A stretch of DNA of 64,000 nucleotides from Marsupella aquatica (lineage: Eukaryota; Marchantiophyta). Of this stretch, positions 45,558 to 58,307 are shown in pieces (positions within the stretch are counted from its first letter, which is position 1; each line of letters begins with the position of its first letter). The stretch spans positions 3,968,001 through 4,032,000 of the forward strand of contig OZ316891.1 in the NCBI GenBank assembly GCA_973895155.1, in the 5' to 3' direction. A program made the translations under genes and the position numbers. The notes beneath the pieces were generated by a model, which did no database searches, had not been told where the DNA came from, and was given only the letters and a program-made list of their open reading frames with translations.

Positions 45558-46032
45558 GTCGATAAAACACTTCATGTGTGTTCTTCCACCAAACTTTGGA
45601 AGTCTTCCGCCACACCCATCTAAATGGGCCTATATGTAATCACACATGATGTGCCACTTTTGTGGAAGTGACACCCCCCCCCCCCCCCCCCCGCGGGAGA
45701 CCTGCGTGAGTGTGTGCATGACTTGGAATGATGGGAGAACCTATGGCAAGCAGGGATTAAAAGGACCAAAGACTGATGCTTAGGGACAACATAAGGGTCG
45801 ATAAAACACTTCATGTGTGTTCTTCCACCAAACTTTGGAAGTCTTCCGCCACACCCATCTAAATGGGCCTATATGTAATCACACATGATGTGCCACTTTT
45901 GTGGAAGTGACACCCCCCCCCCCCCGGCGGGAGACCTGCGTGAGTGTGTGCATGACTTGGAATGATGGGAGAACCTATGGCAAGCAGGGATTAAAAGGAC
46001 CAAAGACTGATGCTTAGGGACAACATAAGGGT
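45558..46032 (+). repeat. Tandem duplication of about 239 bp
   Basis: Copy one 45558-45796 and copy two 45797-46032 are nearly identical (GTCGATAAAACACTTCATG...GACAACATAAGG). They differ mainly in the length of an internal C run. The left part of each copy is the MITE-related end GATGTGCCACTTTTGTGGAAG, so the duplication includes a MITE end plus flank. Confidence 0.92.
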
Positions 46033-47009
46033 GGCAGCCCGTGTGGTGAAGCAGGAGGAAGACAAGAAGTATCTGTGCACACAAATCATGCAACACAAAA
46101 CTACCTCAGCCCTAGCCTGGACTTGTCATGGAGCACGAAACAAGCAATGAGGAGTGAGGGATTGCACTCATATTTGCAGAGTAACATGATCATGACCAAC
46201 ATGATCATCACACATTATTCTGGCAGGGTCATGTCCATGGAAGTGACCCACAAGTGTCAATCCTTGCCAGATACAGGGCTTGTGAATTCCTTTTTTCATT
46301 ATGCAGGGTAATGTTATTTTTTATTGTGTACCAGTATCTCTGTTGGTATTGGGCAAGGCATAGGAAAGAAAACTTGACAGGTGGTTACCAAAGTTTGCAA
46401 ACCAGTTTGATTAGTACCAAAGTATGCAATCGAGACAGCACAATGAAATTCCCTAGAGTAGTTAGTATGGCATAATTGTGGCCTTGGATATACCAACATA
46501 TTTACTCCTATAATACACAGTTGTGCCACTTTTTGAAGTGGTCGTCATTCAAATTTGGAGAGGCTTTTTGAGTGAAATAAAAGGGAACTGTAAAAAGAGA
46601 AAGGAATCCTTATGTTTTGTGTGAACAAGCTTTTCCAAGCAAGAAAAGTACAAAGTCTTCCCCTCGGGCTTCCCTGGCCCTTTACCATCCATCCTACCCC
46701 ATGCTCCTCCCTCTACCATCCATGCCAATCATGCATACATAGTGCTCCTCCCGGGGCTCCTCCCTCTACCATCCATGTCATACTATGCCCCAAGCCATAT
46801 CATATTGCAAAGGAGTTATCCTATCATGAGAGGAGTTTAATGACAAATATTTTACATAATCAAGAAAATAGTGTACAATCTAATCAATGAGACAAAGACA
46901 AGACAGTCAAGAAAAATAGTGAAAAAGAAGGAAGGTTTTAAAACATATAAATTACAAAACAATTTAAAAAATCATTCTCATTTTGTTTTAGTTTGGTGGT
47001 GGTTGTCGC
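46033..47009. other. Spacer, no gene recognised
   Basis: Short frames without motifs. It includes a partially repeated CTCCTCCCTCTACCATCCATG word near 46700-46775. Confidence 0.4.
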
Positions 47010-47530
47010 CTCTCTTTGTGTCATGACATCTTTCACTTGACAACTTGTTTTTTACGCAATGAGATCTTTCTAACAAAGATATATTTTACACCATGATATT
47101 TTTCAGCTACATCTTTAGTACAACGTCATCTATTATGCATTGACATCTTTTGCTGAACAATATCTTTTAGTAAACTACATCTTTTGCGCAACATCTTTTG
47201 AGCAACCACATATTTTACTTAGAAATATCTTTTATTTAGCAATATTGTAAATGCAATGGCGTATTTATGCAACAACATCTTTTGTGCAACGGAGACTAGG
47301 TCACAACATATATGACTAACAACATCACTTTACTTATGGACCATTTTGTACTACTTAACAACATCTTTATACTTTAAAACGTAACATATTTTCTCTTAAC
47401 GACATCTTGTGCGTAGTGACATCCTTTGGCTCAACGACATCCGGGACAACATCGCGATATGACATCTTTTCTCTTAACAACATCTTTTCTCTTAACAACA
47501 TCTTGGGCGTCACAACATCTTTTGTGCAAC
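47010..47530. repeat. Degenerate ACATCTTTT repeat field
   Basis: The word ACATCTTT (with AACAACATCTTTTGTGCAAC as a fuller form) recurs about 20 to 25 times with irregular spacing of roughly 15-40 bp. It ends near 47530. Confidence 0.75.
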
Positions 47531-48189
47531 GCACGGGTATTGAGATAGTATTGTGTATAAAATGAGGTTTGCATATATTGAGGGCCTATTATAAACTAAT
47601 AGTCAGTGTTGTCTTGCTACAAATCAAAAGTAAGTATCAAAACCAAACTTTCAATTTTACGGATTGTGGGGTCCCTCAGAAAGGAATTACACTATGAGCA
47701 TTTATTTTACTTGACAATATTAACAACTTACTTGGGAACCTGCCAGAGAAGGAACCACTCTCAAAACATAAAAAGTCTATTTTAATTATTACAAATAAAG
47801 ACTTTCCTGCTCTTGCTAAAATTCCAAATTAATTCTCCATAATGCAAAACATCTTCTACTCATATTTTGTATAATACTAACATGCATACTTACTAGTTTC
47901 CATTAGATTTGTACAAAATAAACTTTTCTATCTTGACTGTCATGCCTTTGGAGAACATAATCATCTGTCTGTACAAGTTTTCAGTCCCTTTAATTAGATA
48001 TTTTGAGACTGCAATGACATGCATTGACTGTATCTGTTTAAGTGTCAGCACATCAATAATTATAATCTTGAAATCTTGAATGCCTTTAGTATAAGTGTTT
48101 CAAGATTACAATTATTATCGTGACAATATTAAAATTAACCTTCATTTGTCTGCACCCCATTCTAATAATGTAACGAGTGATTTCCCATG
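47531..48189. other. AT-rich spacer
   Basis: No gene, RNA or clear repeat structure recognised. Confidence 0.4.
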
Positions 48190-49205
48190 GTTTGAGATCT
48201 TCAAGAAGTGGAAAGCCATGGTGGAGCCACATACATGGAAGGAGTGGAAGTCGGGGTTGAAGTGTGTCAGATAACGGTGGTGAGTGTAAGTCCAATGAAT
48301 TTCATCAATTTGGTTGTGATATTGGCCTCAAGCGTCACTACATTTTACTGTTACTACATTTTACTGCAGAGCCCGCATTAGAATGGAGTGGGCAGAACAA
48401 TTGAATCAAATGTTACTAGAGTAAGCATGCATCATGCTGTGTAAGTCCAAGTTTCCGAATAGTTTTTGGGTTGAATTTGTCAACCAAGCTACATAGATGT
48501 ACAATCTATCACCACACATTAGTAAACTCAAATGAAGTTGTGGTATATATAGGAGACCTGCTGGTTACTCAAGACTCCAAGTTTTTAGGTGTGTTGCCTA
48601 TGTTCACATTGAGTAGACACATAGGTCTAGGTTGGATCCCAATTGCTCTATGCTAAGTCTAAGAAATATGTTTTGTTAGGTTTTAATTAGTTTTGGGCAA
48701 AAGATCAAGCTACAAGTTGTGAGATCCTGTTCAATGCAAGGCAATTGTGAGCATAAATGTTGTTTTGACAAGATTGATTCTCATGACCCCGGGATAATTA
48801 GGAGGAGCAAGTGCAGGAACCTACTCCGATGGAGGTTGAATGATGGTGATGAGAAAGCTTCTTGTCCCTTTGGCAAAAGTGCAATATCTCAACTGAGGCA
48901 CTCCTCAAGGGCCCAATTTTGGCCAACCCTTGATAGATTTGGGTGGGGATTTGGGTTTGCAGATTCTTGTGTTCACTTGGTTGAACACAATGAAAATCCC
49001 AATGCTATTATGCTCACTAAGGATGAAGACCCCTCTAGCTACGAAGAAGCTAATTATGGCCTCTTTAGCTCAGAAGGATAAGTGGATGGAAGCAATGTTG
49101 AAAGAGTTGAATTATTCAGGGTGTGTGGGGGATATGTCTTTGGTGAAAATGTCTTTGACATCATTGAGAAACATGCATAGTAAAGGGAAGGAGTGCCTAA
49201 GTAGC
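48190..49205 (+). pseudogene. Decayed Ty1/copia pol fragment
   Basis: Heavily mutated integrase end (FKKWKAMVEP, SDNGGECKSNEF, then remnants of the PQQNG/NxFWVEFVNQA region) followed by a linker (HIGLGWIPI, KLxDPVQCKAIVS) and the first residues of the reverse transcriptase region (KDKWMEAMLKEL). Multiple stops and frameshifts. It is older than the copy at 645-5446. No LTRs were found. Confidence 0.75.
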
Positions 49206-49344
49206 TAGAATAGATCTATACTATAATTCAAGATCAAAATCCACCTGTTCATGACTTTCTTAGTCTATAGAGTAAAGCCAAACTAAGGCCTACCATAGTT
49301 TTGGGCATAACTTCTCTGGTATTTGATTGTATGTTTGTTTGATA

Positions 49345-49830
49345 CACTACAACATATTTGACACTTTTGCGAAGGTATTTTTGTCGACGCTCTTGTATTT
49401 CCGATGGGCGGCGCTTTGCATATTTTGCGAATCAACCCGCATCGCAATTTGTGATTCTTTCCCTATCGCAAATGTAATAGCTGAAGCGCATTATATCGCT
49501 AATAAATTGCAAAGTACGTGGTTTTGCAAATTTTACCGAAACGCGTTGAATGGAAAGGCGCCTTCCGAAGACGGAAAAATCGCTCGCCGACTCCGAAACT
49601 AACTCATGTAAATATTTGCGAAGAAGATTGGATTGAAAATGTTTTGCGATAGTATTTGTTTGACAAGTTTAAGAATGTCGGAGGATGGAAGATTTGCAAA
49701 ACGGTGAAAATATGAAATTTGTGATTGATTTTGCATCACAAGTGTGCGAAGAGTGTAGTATGGAAATATTGAGAAACGAGAAGATTCATAGAAATTGCGA
49801 GTCCGGTGAGAGTTTGTGAGCTTCGCAAAT
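49345..49830. repeat. CACTA-2 left end and subterminal motif array
   Basis: Begins with the terminal repeat CACTACAACA. Inside are many TTTGCGAA, TTGCAAA, CGCAAAT and ATCGCAA words, in both orientations, to about 49830. Confidence 0.8.
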
Positions 49831-50309
49831 TGTTTGTAAACTAAAAATTAAGATTATTGTGAGGTGAGACAATGAAGAGGGTGGATGGTCCAATATATGG
49901 ATGGGGCAGGAGGGAAGAGGAAGGGAGGATGGAGGGAGGTACAATGAAGGATGGAAAAGGGAGGGAGTACAATGGAAGAGGAAGGAGGGAGGAGAAAGAG
50001 GAAGGGAGGAGGAGGGACAGACGTACCACGGAGGAGGGAAACACGAGAGTGAGAATGAAAATTATGGAATAAGTAGGAAATAAAGTTATATTGAGCAACA
50101 GAGGTTAGATAGAAAGTTGCATGTAAAATTCACAAGTGATCACAATAAAACAATACAATACATATGTCATGAGTATGACTCATTCAAAAGTGAATGGCAA
50201 ATATAAATATAGACAATCCTTTAATTGTTTTATATCACCAAACATGAACAAATCAAATATAACATGAACAAATGTCTAGGCTGGACCCAAGTGCATATAA
50301 ATATGTCCC

Positions 50310-53300
50310 TCACACTTGGTCCTCATCGGCCTCAAGGTCATCTAGGTCTGATACAATAACATCTGGCTTCTCAGAAACAATGGAACGAGAACGTGGCACA
50401 TAGGTGATGACAATTGACCACTCGGTGTCTAAGGGGTATGGAATGTAGAAACATTGCTCCAAGTGTGATGGGAAAGCAAATGGTTCTAACATTTGCCAAT
50501 GAGATGCTTGAACACTAGTGGCACTTGTCTTCAACCGTGTAAACCCACTCTCATCTTGAAGTACAGTGCAATTTTGACCAACAAGGTTCACTTTGAACCA
50601 CTTGCACTTGAAGACATATTCCTCAAACTTTGAATGGTTGTCATATGATACCACCAAGATCTCCTCTATCTTCCCATAGTGTGGTACAACATCTCTAACA
50701 ATGTTCCTGTCATGGCGGCTGCTTCTGGAGTCTTGAGAAAATTCCCCTTGAACTCCACAATCAAAAGTACGACCCCTCTTCTCATCAAGGGAAGAAACCC
50801 TGAAATTAACAAAACCCACAAATTTTTATTACACTGTAAAAGATACCATTAATGTAATAATCATCAAAATATGACACCCATCCCTAAATAGCCAAAACCC
50901 ACATGGCCTATGGCATAAATATAGAAGCCAACATTACAGTTATGGATGTCATTAATGATAATAGAAAGTTTTTAAACAATAGAAATAACTAATCAAAATA
51001 AGGTCTACATGAATTAATAGAGGAAGAAAGGTTAGGTACTAGTGGACCTGAAGTGTCTCCCTTGTGTCCACATAGCCGTCTTGGATGTCACCACTCTCAA
51101 AGGGCCATGAACAATGGTCCGAACGTCATCTGTGATGGTAGGAAAGTGGGACACATCTCCTCCTTGTGTCACCATGTCATCCAACTCAAGCAACTTTTGC
51201 TTCATATACTCATGCATCTTAGGAAAAATTCTTGCTCTTTGACTTGTTCTCTTGGCATTCTCATAAAACTCTCTCCATTTCTCCATGATATTACTATTAC
51301 TCAACATAAATGTTGTCAACTGTGACCACTCTGTTGATGTCAACATGCGTGTTTTTGTGGCACCTGTTAAATGGTCCTCCTCCTCTTCTCTTTCCTCCAT
51401 CCAAGTACGTGGACAAGTAGGATCAATGGTGGCCAAGATGTTACTACAATAAAATATACTCTCTGTTGCCAAGTATCCTGTAGCTATGCTTCCCTCCACC
51501 CGTGCACGGTTACGTACATAAGCCTTCAACACCGCCATGTAACGCTCAAGCCAATACATCCATCTACAATGCACTGGACCTGCAATGGCAACCTCCCGCA
51601 CAAGATGCACAAGTAAATGAACCTGACAATCAAAGAAGGAAGGAGGAAGGGCTTTCTCCAACTTGCATACCACCTCAGCTGCCAATACCTCCATCCCAGG
51701 GATCTCTTCTACATATATCTCCTTTGAGCATATCCATCTCAACAGACGACCCAATGACCAGATGGCATCTTGCACTTCTTCACTCCCTATACCTATAATT
51801 GCCACTGGCAATATATGCTGCAATAGGCGATGATAGTCATGTGTCTTCAGATATTGTGGCCACTTGTGATTGTCCTCCATCCCAAAAGCTTTTCGAAGGT
51901 TGGCACCATAGCCTGTAGGAAACCGCATCTCTCCTATACGGTTCCGAAATTCACGTCTTTGGCCAACACTCAACACCCAAGGAGCAGAAGGACGATTCTC
52001 CACACCTATGATAGGATCAATTGTCACCCAAACATCTGGATGCATTTCCATCTCCTCGCATGCCTCCCTAAAATTAGTGTCCTTCTCCCCATAAAAATGC
52101 TTTATCAAAGCCTTCCCCACATTTCCCTCTATGTGCATGGGGTCTAAAAGATGGCGGATCTTCAACTCAGACCAATAGGGCAAAGTGGCTAGTATACTCC
52201 ACCTGGTCAAACCTGTCCTATCAAAGGTGAAGGAATCATTTGGGTCTGCCACCCTATCAGCTAGTGACTTCCAATGTGCAAAACTTGTTGCATCAGGAAT
52301 TTCACGCTCATCACCAAATGGCATGTCAAAGGAGGAGAATAGAAGTGGGTCAAACCTCATCTCATGCCCCATGGGAAGAAACTTTGTATGCCCAATATAA
52401 ACAATCTTTCTAATCCATGAACAATATGTGGCCATGTCCTCTAAGCTTGGGCCACAAGTAGAGCAAGCTTTGTACCCCTGAGTTTGCAATCCAGAGACAA
52501 AACCAAACCCTGCTTACATAGAAGAAATCAAACCATGCAAACTTTATGTTAGAGTTGTCACATGAGAAACATCAATAGGAACTACACATTATTGAAGGGT
52601 TGCAAATGGCATGGAAGTCATCTTACCAGGATAGTCATGCATTGTCCAACAAATGATCCCTCTCAATTGAAAGACACGTGGAAAACCTCCTGTAATTTTC
52701 CTGCCATCATATGCCCACACTCCATTCCATAATTTTTGAAGTTCTCCAACCAATATTGCCAAGTAAGTGTCAAAGTTCTTCACCTTTTTTGGACCTGGGA
52801 TAATCAAAGACAATAAAAGGAACCCCTTCTTCATGGATAGCCATGGTGGGAGGTTATAATTCATGACAACCACAGGCCAAACTGATGTAGGTTGCCCCTT
52901 TCCTCCAAGTGAATGAGGGCTAACTCCATCAGATGCCAATCCTAGCCTCACATGGCGAGGATCATGTGCAAAGTCTGGCCATGTTGCCTCAATATGTTTG
53001 TGAGCAGGGGAGTCAACTGGCAACCGCATGACACCAGACTCTGATCGATGAGTCTTATGCCATACCATCAACTCTGCCAAGTCAGAACACCGATACATGT
53101 GCAACAACCGAGGAATGATGGGAAACCAACGAACAGCCTTCCTTGGCACCTTCTTTGTTAGCATGTTGGGGTCATAGCGAGGCTCATCACATGTTGTACA
53201 TTGTGTCATGTTTGCATTGGCCCCATGAAATAACATGCAATCATTCACACATGCATGAACAATATGGTATTCCATGCCAATAGATGAGAGAACACTCTTT

Positions 53301-53800
53301 GCCTCCTTCCAAGTTGCTGGCAACACATTCTCAGTGGGCAACATAAGGTCATGGCAAAGTGCAAACATATCAGATAACAAGGCATTGCTTGCCTTGTGTT
53401 TGGCCTGTAGGTTCATCAACCCCAAGATGGCTGAAAGACGACTCAAACGAGCACCCTCATAGATAGGTGTTTGGGCATGTTCCTCTGCTTCTTCCCATTG
53501 GCGTTGTCCCTCAGGGGTATGTCTTGGGCGTGGATCATTGGGGGGCACCTGCCCTTCATTGGGAAGGTCATCACCAAGGTTGTCGGCACCAAACCAATCA
53601 ACCATAAAGTCATCCATGGCTCTATCCTGGTCATCAGTTACTTGTTCATCCGTCCGAGGTACCTCTTCATCAGGGTTACTGCTTCCACTAGCACTTGATG
53701 AGGAGTGTGACTCTGATCCATGTCCTTCTTCTGGCATACCCATTTCTTGATATGTTGCTCTCAATCTCCGTGGTAACATATTTGGAGAGGGTCGCACATT
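50310..53800 (-). CDS. TNP2-family CACTA transposase
   Basis: Exons 53800-52627, 52509-51048 and 50799-50310 join in frame (1,041 residues from AAT at 53800). The first Met in this exon is at residue 9 (MLPRRLRATYQ). The enzyme should bind and cleave element ends, as TNPD does in En/Spm. Visible blocks: TWPDFAHDPRHVRLGLASDGVSPHS, with a likely catalytic Asp; PPWLSMKKGFLLLSLIIPGP; the CWTMHDYPGFGFVSG region split by intron 1; CSTCGP; and LLDPMHIEGNVGKALIKHF. The end resembles the DUF4216-type C-terminal domain of plant TNP2 proteins. It may be expressed with the leader exon 55129-54896 by splicing, as in CACTA-1, or from its own start. Confidence 0.92.
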
Positions 53801-53976
53801 CTAAAAACAAAGCAAACAATTGAAAGTTATATTGCAAAGAGAACACACACAAAAATGGGCTAGGGGTGTGCAAAAATGAAATAATATTGGTTGTGGTGCA
53901 AATACAAAATGTGGCCAAAGGCCATATGTAGTGCCCTTTGATATGCAACATACCACCTATGACCCTTAACTTAACC

Positions 53977-55129
53977 CTAATCCCACTCATAGTGAGTAAA
54001 TAACTCATCCCCTGAGTTAATGGTCCTTGTTGCTACAACTAGGCAATGGTCATGATGATATGTCTGGCCATAAGGTGCTGGCGGAGGACCCTCAATGAAA
54101 ACCCACTCACAATTTTGCCTACGCTTAGGGCGAGTCCCCATGGTACTGTTTATGAAACCAGCAATATTCCTAGTCCGTATGGGGTCCCCATCTATGACAC
54201 GCTGCTCACTATACCTTCTAGTGTTTCCATCAAAAGTATCCATGTCCAATGCATAAGTCTTCCACTCAGGGTGTTGTGCAAGGATCATGTTCCGATGTCT
54301 TCTCTTGTAGATGGGTCCACCATAAGGAAACAAAGTAGGCCCCTCTCGGCCGCGTCCACCTCTACCACTCTCGACGTCCACAATGATGTCCTCACAGGCA
54401 AAAACTCCATAGCCATGTCTATCCCCAAGTGTGGAAGGTTTGATAACCCAACGTCTACCCCAAACCTCTACCTCCGCACCGTAGGAAAGCTGTTGTGGCA
54501 AACCAAGAGTCTCAAGATCCCAGTCCTTGATGATAGGGACACATCTGCCAGTGAACTCACAATCACCCCACCGACCCGTAACCACTGCCTTGTACAAATC
54601 AGTATCCCCTCGGGCCCGCCTCTTGGAACGCTTTCTCCCTCTTGGGACAATAGCCTCAACCCCAACTTCCCTAGGACTGGTGGGCCTTGCCGCTAGACCC
54701 AAGGCTTTTGAGAATGCATTGCCTATAGCATCTAGAACACCTTGTGATGGGACATAGGGTGCTTGTGCCGCAGGTCTAGGCCTATTGGATACCTATTCCA
54801 CCGAAACCAAAACAAACAAAAGTAGGTGTGAAATTGCAAACCTTCAACCATTGAGTAATGGGAATAGGGTAGGAAAACTAAGGCATAACACTTACCATAT
54901 GAGATGAAGAAGCCCCTACCGTATGACGTCCACAATGCCCATATCTCTCAATATGTTGGGCACATATGTAAGATTTTTGGGAAACCTGACCCACACATCT
55001 GGAACATTCACAAAGTTGACGGGGTGGACCGCGAGGAGGAGGTGCGGTCGTGTGATGTTGAGGTGGAGGTGGTGTATCTTCATCAGAGGAGGACGAGTCT
55101 GTGGTGGAGATTTCAGAAGATGAAGACAT
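53977..55129 (-). CDS. Transposon-borne SET-domain protein (putative lysine methyltransferase)
   Basis: Exons 55129-54896 and 54792-53977 join in frame at GT-AG borders to give 349 residues. Exon 1 is acidic/Ser-rich and Pro-rich and ends with a CECSRC...H zinc-type motif shared with the CACTA-1 transposase leader. Exon 2 starts with a short segment (VLDAIGNAFSKALGL) like exon 2 of CACTA-1, then a basic KRSKRRAR patch and a SET domain: HGYGVFACEDI, FPYGGPIY, NIAGFINSTMG...NC (variant of the RFINHSCxPN block) and ATRTINSGDELFTHYEW at the C-terminus. SET domains transfer methyl from S-adenosylmethionine to lysine; target unknown. The usual His-Ser-Cys of the NHSC block is replaced, so activity is uncertain. 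It sits between the transposase and the central promoter. Confidence 0.82.
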
Positions 55130-55143
55130 ATCCCCTGTAACAA

Positions 55144-56426
55144 GATATAATTAAAATGGGCATGTTATGACCAAAACATACCACAAAATGATATAAATCA
55201 AAGTTCCCAAATAATGATGACAAGAAACCCAAACCAAAATGACCATAGCAATAAAAAAGGTACCTTTATGAGACCCGGGCTCAGCAGTGCCAATAGCTCT
55301 TGTGGCTCTAAGATAATTAATGAACCCAATCTGAAAGTATGAGGGAAAAGCTGCAACCATTCCATGTATATGTAAGCACAATAATCTGGACCAGACAAGA
55401 ACAAAAAACCCTATATACATGTCCCCTTTATACATAGTGGCAACCAAAAGTGTTAAGTACATGAAAGGAACACTTTAGCCGATCATGCAATGTTTACCTT
55501 TCAGATGCCCGGGCCCTCACAATGCATATGCATTAGTATCAAATCATCAAAAAGTGCCGCACCCTGCAAGCTATCATATATTCCCCTCCTTTGTTATATA
55601 GCAAAACCCATGCCAATCCCCTTTTGATTCATAAACCCAATGAACCTCTCTTAAACCCAAAAGGCTCCAATATAAATCTCATGAAACCTTGCTTTGTCTT
55701 ATCCAAACCTTCAACCCCAAACCGCATCCTACCTATTAAACCTAAATCTGACTTACACACAAACCCAAACCTTTCTTCAACCCTAGAGACCTTTCTATTT
55801 AAAAACCCCAAACCCTAAAACCCTAAACCCAAACCTTACTTATTTCTTGTAAACCAAATCCCACACCTTTATTATTTCTTCTAAACTAATGTAAACCCAA
55901 ACCTTAGGCTAAACCAACACCATACATAACCCATTAACCTGAAATGTGCCTAACCCTTCAAACCCGCCTTCAACTATTATCTAACACCCAAAACATGGCC
56001 AAAAAGCATTCCAAATATGAGTATAGAGGGGTCCACTTCACCTTTGAAAAAAACCCTTTCAAATGAAACCAACATTCCCCCAGGACGAGTTGCCAATGTC
56101 TTGCGAAGCCACTTCCTTCGCAAATACCATCACAAATTAGAATTGAGGTTTGCGAAGCTGCTGCTTTCGCAAGACCTTCAGAAAAACAGAGCCCGAGAGC
56201 ATTTATGCGAGAGAGCGAAGGTGTTGCGAAGCCTTTCACATTGCAATGGTTTCGCAAAATTGAGAAACTATATGCGAAACAAGAAGAATCGCAACTTGCA
56301 AAACGGGTTGCTTCGCAAGTCTTTCCCGCTTGTACTTTTGCACTCGGCCGCGGCGTACTCAGCGGCATTTGACAAATTTCAAGCGTAGGGAGGGAGAAGG
56401 GAGCTCGCGCGCGCTCGGGGGGTGGC
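55144..56426. promoter_or_regulatory. Central divergent promoter region of CACTA-2
   Basis: Lies between the - strand leader exon (55129) and the + strand TnpA ATG (56433). It contains CCCTAAAC-rich DNA (about 55800-55835). At 56090-56340 there are about ten TTGCGAAG, CTTCGCAA or ATGCGAAA words, the same vocabulary as the ends. Autoregulation by the TnpA-like protein is inferred. Confidence 0.6.
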
Positions 56427-56432
56427 TTGGCT

Positions 56433-58307
56433 ATGGATTCCAGTGGAGCAAATGGAGGTGATAGGGCAGGGGTGAGTGACAGTGGCAATGGGAATGAAGG
56501 CAATGGGGAGCAGGAGAGGAATCGATGGACCGATTTGATGGCTGAGCACCTCAATGCAGCACAGTTGAGCCACTTAGATTTGACTACACCAGTAGGGATT
56601 GCTTCTTTGAGTGCAATCCTTGGGCAAGCCTTGCAAACGGGAGTAGATGCAGGGAACATTGCAAGGGAGGAGGAGCAAAGGAGTGCAGCTCAACAGAAGG
56701 CAAGAGAGAAGAAGCGTAAGAAGGAGGAGAGGGCCAAGGCAACAGTAGTCTCACCTGCTGCCCTAGAAAAGAAGAGGAGGAGAGAGGAACGAGATGAGAT
56801 AAGAGCACAGCGGGAGGAGCAGCGAAAGAAGGAGGAAGAGAGGAAGAAGCTGCCTATGATTGCCTTGATCGAAGGCATTCCTACTGAACTGGTCTACACT
56901 GGGGCAAAGAGCACTATCAGGCTTATGGTGCGCTCCAATTTTGCACGAGGAGTTGAGTGGGGGAAACTCAGCAAGGCAGACCAGAAGAAAGTAATGAGTC
57001 AAATCAAAGATTCATTTCGAAATGGAGCAGAGATTGATGAACAGTGGCTTGCAGATAGAATTTCCAATTCAATGTCTCAAGCACGGTACCATGATAGGAA
57101 GAAGGTAAGGGCCTACCTGGCAAACTTGGAGGAGTACAGAAACGTGAGGAGGCCACTGCAATTCACTGAGGACGTGTGGAATGCCTTTTGCAAAGTGGAG
57201 GTGCAGATGAGAGCTGCCAGGAACCTTCTCTGCTGGAAGGAGATGGAACCCAAGGCACAGAAGGCCGGGAAGTCCGACCGAGAGCTCAAGGCAATGGCTG
57301 AGAAAGTGTCTCACATGCAGCACATTGTGGATGAAGTGGGTGCACCACCCCAAAAATTCATCCTTGCAGCTGAGCGAGTCAGCAAACGGCCCAAGACCAC
57401 GCACAAGATGGGCCAAGGTGGACTTCCCGGCCTCAAAGCACACTTTGTGAGTGGGCCCTCTCCTCTCCTCCCCTGCTTCTGTTTCCTTGCTTTCAATTGC
57501 TATCCAAACCTGCAATGCCCCCCCTGCATACCTCTTGTTTCTTTCTTACGGCCTGCCTTGTACTTTAGGTCACCCTGACACATTGCGTGCCTTAGAGATT
57601 TCTCAGAATTTTTTAAAAACAGAGTTTGCGAAGCTTTTGCGATGCGGGTTGCTTCGCAAATGTTTCGCAAAGTCTATCATGGCATTTTTTAAAGTTGTAA
57701 ATGCGAAGCTATTGCGAAATAACTCGCTTCGCAAACTACTTCGCAAACAGCCAATTTATTTGAATTTGCGAAGTGGGGAGTTTCGCAAGTGTGTATTATG
57801 TTTTAAAAAAACCGCTAAGGGTTATTGAGCCCAGTTTTGTGTTAGGGGGCACCCTATTAGCACCTCCATGCATTTTTCTTGGGTTTATAGCATATTAACC
57901 TCGATCGATTTTGGTTTTGGAATGTTTGGTTGTGGTAGTATAAGAGGTACCGCAGGAAGATAACAGCAAAAGAGATGGAGATAGGAGCTGCGCATGGAGC
58001 CAAACATCTCTTTGACTTGGTTGACGCAGAGTTGGCGACTGTAAGTGCATGTATCCCCTTCAGTTTTTCCCACCCAATCCACTTATCTTTTCATTCTATA
58101 AACCTAAACCAATTTGGCGTTGTGCTGTGCAAACAGGATGATGAGGATGCCAGTGATACCAGCAGCACCGATGAGAACAATGAGGGGACCACGACAAAGG
58201 GGCCCAAGGTAGGAGGGAGTAGTGGATCTGGACCAGTAGGAGGAGTTTCCCAGCAGGAGGGGGAGGAAGAGGATGAGGACGAGGAGGAACCAGATGTGGA
58301 GGAGTAG
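56433..58307 (+). CDS. TnpA-like DNA-binding protein of CACTA-2
   Basis: Exons 56433-57446, 57945-58040 and 58137-58307 are all multiples of three with GT-AG borders (426 residues). The start is the first ATG of the frame. Features: an acidic/polar N-terminus, DLTTPVGIASLSAILGQAL, a highly charged KKRKKEERAK region likely helical (residues about 85-145), and a conserved core (RSNFARGVEWGKLSKADQKK, IKDSFRNGAEID, RKKVRAYLANLEEYRN). A short segment and a Glu/Asp-rich tail end it. It resembles the arrangement of plant Ptta/En/Spm accessory proteins and is collinear with the broken CACTA-1 gene. The likely role is binding TTGCGAAG-type subterminal sites and assisting or regulating transposition. 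Confidence 0.8.
57605..57795. repeat. Motif array in a CACTA-2 TnpA intron
   Basis: The first intron holds about ten TTTGCGAAG, CTTCGCAAA and TTGCGAAAT words in both orientations. Confidence 0.75.

Noticed and set aside
47010-47530. Possible CRISPR-like array (regularly repeated word)
   Set aside because: Eukaryotic context, repeat word too short and spacing irregular.
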